In this document: in pieces, positions 21,726 through 27,630 of the stretch | How the letters are laid out: each line of letters starts with the position of its first letter | Position numbering within the stretch: the stretch's first letter is position 1 | Assembly: GCA_027596945.1 (NCBI GenBank) | Contig: JADGJH010000157.1 | Location: forward strand, 1-27,630 | Direction: 5' to 3' | DNA: 27,630 bases | Origin: Physocladia obscura | Taxonomy: Eukaryota; Chytridiomycota; Chytridiomycetes; Chytridiales; Chytriomycetaceae | Made by a program: the position numbers and the translations under genes | The notes under the pieces: generated by a model | The model's input: only the letters and a program-made list of their open reading frames with translations | What the model was told of the DNA's origin: nothing | Database searches by the model: none

Positions 21726-23198
21726 ATGCAGTCAAACAACGAGCGCAAAACGGTATCAGATGTAGATCTGGAGGGGCGTCAGCACCAGCACCAGGAAGAG
21801 CATAGCGGCGCAGTGAATATGGAGGCGGCGGAAGAAATAGAGGAAGCGCTAACTGCAACCACAACCACAAAAACGCCAACAGTAATTAAGCGTGGACGCG
21901 GACGCCCGCGCAAAGCAGCTAAACACGGCGGTGTACCGTACACATCCGGTCACCAGCACGACGAGAGTGATCCGGACGATTCCCCGCGCCGCTTCGAGTG
22001 TCTTGCTGACGGGTGCGGCAAACGCTTCAAGAAAAGAGATGTGAGAAAATTTTCCTCCTTTTATCACGAATGCACAACAAAAAAAAAAAAAATGAAACGT
22101 ACTGATAAACACTGAAACAGACACTCAAAGTCCATCTGGCCACACATTCTGAAAACAAACCGTTCGTTTGTGATTTCGTTATTGACGAGTATAATGACGA
22201 TTCTGGTGAAAAGTTAACTGTTGCAATTGTTGATAATGCAACCGATACCGAATCGAAGTCCGATATTCCAGAAGGCTCTAGCAAAACATTTAAAAAACGT
22301 CTAGGAAAAATATGTGGCAAGTCGTATACCACCTTGTACTCGCTGAGAATCCACAAGGTAGTTTGTTAAATTTATTAAAATTAAAATCAAACTTTTTTTA
22401 TTGAATGATTTAAGATGGATCATACTGGTGAAAAACCGTTCGTTTGTGACTATGAAGGATGTGGAAAAGCTTTCAAGACGAAACAGAATGTTGATTTGCA
22501 TCATGCAAAGCACTTTCGGGTAACATACATAACTTTTATTTATTTACTTTTTCCTTTTCATCTGATCTTTGTATAAACAGGCGAAAAAGACCTACAATTG
22601 TGTCAGAAACTGCGGCCGTGTATTTGCACTCAAAGGAGATGCTGGACTATGCTGTGCAAGACTGAAATTGAACAACAACAGTAACAACAACGGACCGACT
22701 ACTGCGACTTCAAGCGCAGCAGCGCCACATCGTCTTCATTATACACCATCCAATTATGTTGCCGAGTTACTGCTTATGCGCATGAGAGGGAATGGTGCCG
22801 GTGGTGGCAGTGTGGGAATTCAGCTTCCGCCGCCACCGGAACAGCAACAACAATACGCGCATTATCAACAACAGCAAAGTCGGCAGTATCAACAGTATCA
22901 GGCTCACTATCGTCAACAACAACAAGATCAGCATGAACAACAGCAGCTACAAGAGCAGCAAGAACAGTCGCCAGCGCAACAGAATCTACAGCAACAACAG
23001 CAAGGCCATTCGAATTTCTTGCCCGTAAAATTTGAACTTTATGAGCAGCAAAGTCCGCAACGCCAGGAATATCAGCAGCAACAGCAGGAAAAACAGCAAA
23101 ATTACGGCTTCCCACCCGCGTCAACTCTATTGAAGCAGAATCACAGCGATACTAACAGATACCTGGAGTCACCCGAATTATCCTGTCATTCGGTGTGA
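21726..23198 (+). CDS. AT-hook / C2H2 zinc-finger protein, Q-rich
   Basis: Four exons, 21726-22040, 22121-22357, 22415-22519 and 22581-23198, all in phase 0, give 424 aa. An AT-hook ([10 protein letters not shown], about 54-63) precedes the fingers. Finger 1 (about 90-113) is C-x4-C-x12-H-x3-H and is split by intron 1. Finger 2 is abnormal: about 47 residues separate its two cysteines. The linker HTGEKPF leads to finger 3 (about 190-215), a canonical C-x4-C-x12-H-x3-H. Finger 4 ([21 protein letters not shown]) has cysteines where histidines are expected. The tail (about 255-424) is dominated by glutamine runs with Y and H, typical of activation or condensate-forming regions. The sequence indicates a nuclear DNA-binding regulator; its targets are unknown. 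The finger pattern recalls TFIIIA-like proteins, but a TFIIIA assignment is not supported. Confidence 0.82.
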
Positions 23199-23372
23199 TA
23201 GTTTGTGTTTCTTTTTTTTTTTTTTTGCTTCGAGGACAATGATATATGAACTTTTTTTTTCTTCTTGTTTGGATATTATGCGAACTTTGTTCTTGTGTTT
23301 GGATAATCAGATAATTTGCGAAAAATTCAAATAAAATTAACCAAAAAAAAAAAAAATTCAATAAAAATTTGG

Positions 23373-24818
23373 ATGAGTTCCTCAGTGACAAAGATTGAGC
23401 AGGTTTGTATGTTCAGTTTTATTGTCCGGAATCCTGCTTTGCTCGTTAAATTTTATTAAAACTAAAGTATAATTGTTCTAATTATTTTTTGTTATCATCT
23501 AATATCCTCCTAAACAACAAACGTAAATTGAAATCTAGGCGTTGCATCTCGATACACTCGAAAATGACGTTTTTGTTTGTTCGGCTAGTCAACTTTGGCG
23601 TCCTGTTAGAGCGCGCGGCGTTTTTGGTAAGACACGCCCATGTGTATGTTGTTTTATTTGTCATCGGATGGCGGGGAAAAAATAACGGAAAAAAATATAT
23701 AATTCCTATTTCTGTCTTTTTTGGTTTTTGTAATATAGGCGGTCAGATTATAGGGCTTGCATTGACTGCAGCGACAAAGACTGTGAAAGCCGAGTTTTTA
23801 GTTCATGTTTGTTTTTTATTTTTTTTGTTTGTTCGATATCAACAATTTTTTTTTTGTTACTTTTTTTTAGAGTCTACATTGTTATTTCTTACTTCCTGGA
23901 GACTCGTCGCTTCCAATTTTATACAACGTAACAAGAATCCGTGATGGTAAAGAGCAAAAACACGTGAATGTCAAAAAGCGTAATGAAAATAACTGAAATT
24001 TTCAAGGCCGCGCATTCGCAACTCGAAGTGTAACAGCGCTTCAAAAAGGGAAAGCAATCTTTAGCTGTCTTTGCTCGTTCCAAACCTCTGAGCAATCGCT
24101 GCTCAACCACCAGTACCCAATGCCTATCGTGCCGATGCCTGAAGATCTTGAAAGTAATTCGGATGTGTTTCGGAAATGGATGGCGGATCCAGGGACTCCT
24201 GCACCTGCTTTGGAGCATTTAGCGTTGCGGTTGCAAGAGGTTTTTTTTATGCTTTTTTTGAATCAATTTCGAATTTTGTAATTTTTTTCTTCGTTTTTGC
24301 AGCCAGTTGCGATTGAATTCCGGCCTGTGAATCCGCTCAAAAATCTTTTCGATACAATAAAGCCAAAAAAACGCGATCCTACCCAAATGGTCTGGATGAA
24401 AGCTGTCGGGAAACTTCCCGATGACCTTGCCATCCATCAGGTTAAAAAAAATTCCATTATTTTATTTTTCCAACATGTTTATATTTTTTAGTGCGTCGCA
24501 GCATACACCTCAGACCATTACCTCGTAAACACAGCGTTGCTTCCACACGGCGTATCGGCATACACGGATCCGCAGCTGACAATGATTGCGTCGCTGGATC
24601 ACGCGATATGGTTCCACGCGCCGTTTCGAGCGGACGAGTGGCTGTTGTATGTGATGGAAAGCACACGAACGGGGGCGGGACGAGGGCTGTGTTTTTCGCG
24701 GGTTTATACAAGAGAGGGCGTACTTGTGATGAGTTGTGCACAGGAAGGGGTTGTGAGGGCGCGTCTGAGGGAGAGGAAGAAGAAGGATGTGAGTGATGAC
24801 AGAAATTCGAAGTTGTGA
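23373..24818 (+). CDS. ACOT8: Peroxisomal acyl-CoA thioesterase, ACOT8/TesB type, copy 1
   Basis: Hydrolyses acyl-CoA to free acid and CoA in peroxisomes. Seven exons, 23373-23402, 23539-23626, 23739-23806, 23871-23946, 24007-24239, 24303-24440 and 24492-24818, join in frame to 319 aa, the length of human ACOT8. Double-hotdog landmarks are RGVFGGQIIGLAL (hotdog 1), SLHCYFLLPGD, NVTRIRDGRAFATRSV, SLDHAIWFHAPFRADEWLLY and ESTRTGAGRG...REGVLVMSCAQEG. The likely catalytic Asp (about 247), Thr/Ser (about 269) and Gln (about 295) of the TesB family are all present. The protein ends -NSKL, a canonical PTS1 peroxisomal signal, strongly supporting both gene model and location. The first exon is only 10 codons (MSSSVTKIEQ); the same pattern in the downstream paralog supports it. 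Confidence 0.92.
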
Positions 24819-24960
24819 TGTTTTTTGTTTGTAGTAAAAGACTAGTCGCTTTTCTTTTCTTTCTCGCGTGATCTCATGATAACAGTGCTTTTATTCTATT
24901 TAAATTTGGGTTCAAACAATTTCCTATTTCCTTGTGTAATCAATTTGAAAAAAATTCGAA

Positions 24961-26353
24961 ATGGAATCTGGGTTGAAAACAGAGATTGAGAAAGTTTGTT
25001 ATTGTTATTCTGATCTTTCCCTCCCAACTCACAATCTGCTAGCGACCTCTACTTTCTCGCTTTTCGTTGCTCTTTTTCTTTCTGTCTTTATTCGTGTTGA
25101 AACAAAAATCGACAAAAACAAAAAAAACCTGTGATAAAAAATCCAGGCGTTACATCTCGATGCTTTTGTTGACGCCGATGACACTTTTGTCTGTCCTGTG
25201 AATCAACTGTGGATGCCAGATAAATCTCGAGGAGTTTTTGGTTTTTATTTTGTTTATTTGTTTTTTGCGGCAAGCGGTACCATCAGAAACCTGTATCTTT
25301 TTCTTATCGTCTTTCGCTCTCCTTCACAAAGGTGGTCAAATTATCGGGCACGCATTGACTGCAGCGTTAAAGACTGTTGATGCGAAGTTGTGTGTTAAGG
25401 TATGTTCTTTTTTTCTTTCTCTTAGACTCTTAGTCGCATTTTAAAATTGACTTGATCAGAGTTTGCATTGTTATTTCCTGCAATCCGGAAAATTAAAGAC
25501 GCCAATTCATTATAAAGTCAATAGAATCCGCGATGGTGAGATTTTTAAACACAAACCTGTTGGTTTTGAAAAACAACATAAATAATTTAGGACGTTCATC
25601 TGCAACCCGAAGCGTAACAGCTCTACAAAAAAAAAAAGCTATATTTGTCTGCATGTGCTCATTCCGTACTATTGAGGAGAATTCACTTTTGGATTATCAA
25701 CATCCTATGCCTGCTTATGTACCCATGCCTGAAGATCTTGACCGCAATTCGGCTATGTTTCGTGTGTGTTTATTATTATTATTATTTCACATGATTTATT
25801 CATGTTGATTTCTATTTAGGCGGATATAATTGAATGTCGCCCACTGGGTCCTCTTGAAAACCTTTACGATTCGCCAAATCCGAAGAAACGGGATCCATTG
25901 CTGATAGTTTGGATGAAGATTGTTGGAGAACTTCCAGATAATTTTGCAATTCACCAGGTTTTTTTAATTTAAATATTTTGGCAAAATAAATTGGTAGCTA
26001 CAATAAAGAAATAAAAATACTAGCGTGCTGCGGCATATGCATCAGACCAGTTTATTTTATGCACAGCATTATTTCCACATGCCGTATCGATATACACAGA
26101 CCCATATTTAGCAATCGCAGCGTCACTCGACCATACAATATGGTTCCATGCGCCATTTCGGGCTGACAAATGGTTGCTATATGTAATGGAAAGCACGCGT
26201 ATGAGTGCGGGACGTGGGCTGTGTTTTTCTAGAGTTTACACACGCGAAGGTGTGCTTGTGATGAGCTGTTCCCAGGAGGGGGTTGCTTGGGTAGAGAGAA
26301 AAAAGGATAGCATGGCAGAGGACGAAAAAGACGGTGGGGATTCAAAATTGTGA
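24961..26353 (+). CDS. ACOT8: Peroxisomal acyl-CoA thioesterase, ACOT8/TesB type, copy 2
   Basis: Tandem paralog of the upstream thioesterase, 142 bp after its stop. Seven exons, 24961-24993, 25147-25240, 25332-25399, 25460-25535, 25591-25763, 25820-25957 and 26024-26353, join in frame to 303 aa. Exons 3, 4 and 6 have exactly the lengths of copy 1 (68, 76 and 138 nt) and all intron phases match. Family motifs are RGVFGGQIIGHAL, SLHCYFLQSGK, RIRDGRSSATRSV, SLDHTIWFHAPFRADKWLLY and ESTRMSAGRG...VMSCSQEG, so the catalytic Asp, Thr/Ser and Gln are kept. It also ends in -DSKL, a PTS1. Exon 5 is 60 nt shorter than in copy 1: the coding sequence stops after AMFR and lacks the 20-residue KWMADPGTPAPALEHLALRL-type segment. 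In exon 5 DGRSSATRS replaces DGRAFATRS. It appears functional and diverging. Confidence 0.9.
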
Positions 26354-26398
26354 TTTTTCCCAATATTGTTTAAGGATATTAGAGAGATTTTGCAAACA

Positions 26399-26463
26399 AC
26401 AATTCTTTGTGAAAATTCTTCTCATTTTCTTTGTTTTTGCTACAAAGAATTCTTTGTGAAAAT
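26399..26463. repeat. 16-bp direct repeat containing a perfect palindrome
   Basis: AATTCTTTGTGAAAAT occurs at 26401-26416 and again at 26448-26463. The second copy sits in the perfect 16-bp palindrome ACAAAGAATTCTTTGT (26442-26457). The pair lies just upstream of the transposase relic and may belong to the element's 5' end. Confidence 0.8.
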
Positions 26464-26469
26464 ATACAA

Positions 26470-27543
26470 ATGGATAATTGGCTGTTTGTCTCACTGGCAG
26501 CTGCTGCACTTGACGGCAACAACATCAAACAACAAACAAGAGCAATCAAAATCCCAAACATTCAAATTAATATCAATTCAATGACAGATTTGACAGCAAA
26601 GTTTCACTTTCAATTTACAACAGCCAAAATCACCTAGTTGGCTGAAGAGCTGGAGATTCCAGATCCATTTGTTACACGCAATCGCTACAATGCTACAGGA
26701 GAAGAGGCTTTGTGTATTTTGTTGAACTTGGAAGCATGGTGCAATTATTTTGCCGCAGCTGCAAAGCACTCTCATCAATATTCAATGATATTCTAGAGCA
26801 TGTATATAATCGATTCAAGCATCTGCTAGTCTGGGATTCTGTGCGTTTGAATGAGGCATGGATGCAAAATTGTGCAAATGCAATCTTTGAAGCTGGAGGA
26901 TCTCTTGATACATGCATTGGCTTTATTGACAGAACAGTTCAAGGAATTGCAAGACCTGGAAATACACAAAAAGCATGTTATAATGGGCATAAGGTGAGTG
27001 CAGCTGTAGTTTGGTTGTAGTTTTCACTTTTTTGTATTAGTGAAAGCATGCCCTTAAATTCCAAGCAGTCACATCTACAGACAGAATTATTGTCCACTTT
27101 TATGGACCAGAACCTGATGCTCATCATGATTCATATCTATTATTGAAAAGTAACCTTGTTGAAATACTCACACTAGTGTTACAGACAGAATCGACTCGAT
27201 ATGTAATTTACGGTGACCAAGCATATGGCGTGAATCAACTAATAGTCAGTGGCTTTAAAGGATTGAATTTGCAGCCATTTGAGCAAGACTTCAATAAATC
27301 AATGAGCAAGTCTGTGTGTCAGTTAAATGGGGGTTTGCGTTGATTCTGAAGCTGTGAGCATTTCCTGACTATAAACTGAATCAAAAGGTTCTATTGCAGC
27401 CAATAGGAATGTATTATGCTGTCGCAGCTTTATTGACAAATATTCACACATGTGTGCAAAGAAGAAATGAAATATATATCCACCTGCAGTATATGAATAT
27501 TTGCACAGTATGGCACCACCAAATGAATAAAAAAGATAAATAA
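26470..27543 (+). pseudogene. PIF/Harbinger (HARBI1-like, DDE_4) transposase, degenerate
   Basis: Runs from MDNWLFVSLAAAALD through family-typical segments: KFHFQFTTAKIT, LAEELEIPDPF, SCKALSSIFNDILEHVYNRF, LDTCIGFID (first catalytic Asp, 26928-26930), RPGNTQKACYNGHK, HALKFQAVTSTD, YVIYGDQAYGVN (second Asp), SVKWGF and LLQPIGMYYAVAALLTN. A GTGAGT donor at 26994 and an acceptor near 27040-27046 mark an old intron. Lesions are TAG at 26635-26637, a frameshift or short deletion near 26720-26750, TGA at 27041-27043 if the first acceptor is used, a frameshift near 27313, Lys (AAA, 27325-27327) where the family has the third catalytic acid Glu, and TGA at 27355-27357. The copy cannot code for an active enzyme. 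The Myb-like partner ORF, terminal inverted repeats and TWA target-site duplications were not found; the 3' end may lie beyond the window. Confidence 0.85.
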
Positions 27544-27630
27544 ATTGATAAATAAATTTCTAATCAATGTTTTTGAGTTTTCAAAGCTTGATTTTGAGAA
27601 GCGGAATGTGAATGAAGATCAAAAAATACA

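Noticed and set aside
22774..23124. 116-aa minus-strand ORF rich in Ala/Val opposite the zinc-finger tail
   Set aside because: It is an antisense shadow of CAA/CAG glutamine codons (TTG/CTG read backwards).

Overview
The window is nuclear DNA of an AT-rich eukaryote. Its genes carry many short introns (mostly about 45-80 nt, in all phases), so most coding regions run across several reading frames and had to be joined by hand at GT...AG borders. The gene set fits an early-diverging fungus such as a chytrid: an Slh1/ASCC3 helicase, a three-RRM protein with a Q/P-rich tail, C2H2 zinc-finger protein, peroxisomal acyl-CoA thioesterases, a receptor-like LRR protein and a PIF/Harbinger relic. The lineage is an inference; no rRNA, tRNA or organelle sequence was seen.

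Layout. 1-1260: decayed coding relic of an unidentified, probably mobile, element. 1261-2490: non-coding, with a 10-bp ATGCATT repeat and an ancient diverged duplication. 2495-4592 (minus): a small hypothetical ORF and a two-membrane-span LRR protein (3 exons, 534 aa). 4593-6466: about 1.9 kb with no supported gene. 6467-7689 (minus): phosphopantothenate-cysteine ligase PPCS (5 exons, 337 aa), the second step of CoA synthesis. 7732-14786 (plus): ASCC3/SLH1, a tandem-cassette Ski2-like helicase (12 exons, 2132 aa); its ATG lies only 42 bp from the PPCS ATG on the opposite strand. 16318-18396 (plus): three-RRM protein (7 exons, 572 aa). 19082-19504 (minus): possible secreted protein. 19796-21607 (plus): GST-hemerythrin fusion that appears broken. 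21726-23198 (plus): AT-hook/C2H2 zinc-finger protein with a Q-rich tail. 23373-24818 and 24961-26353 (plus): tandem ACOT8-type peroxisomal acyl-CoA thioesterases, each with 7 exons and each ending in -SKL. 26470-27543 (plus): Harbinger (HARBI1-like) transposase pseudogene.

The genes do not form one pathway. The only metabolic link is CoA: PPCS makes a CoA precursor, and the two thioesterases release CoA from acyl-CoA in peroxisomes. The observations most worth checking are the GST-hemerythrin fusion, the thioesterase duplication with a 20-residue internal difference, the 42-bp divergent promoter, and the transposase relic, whose inferred lesions are mostly C:G to T:A transitions.
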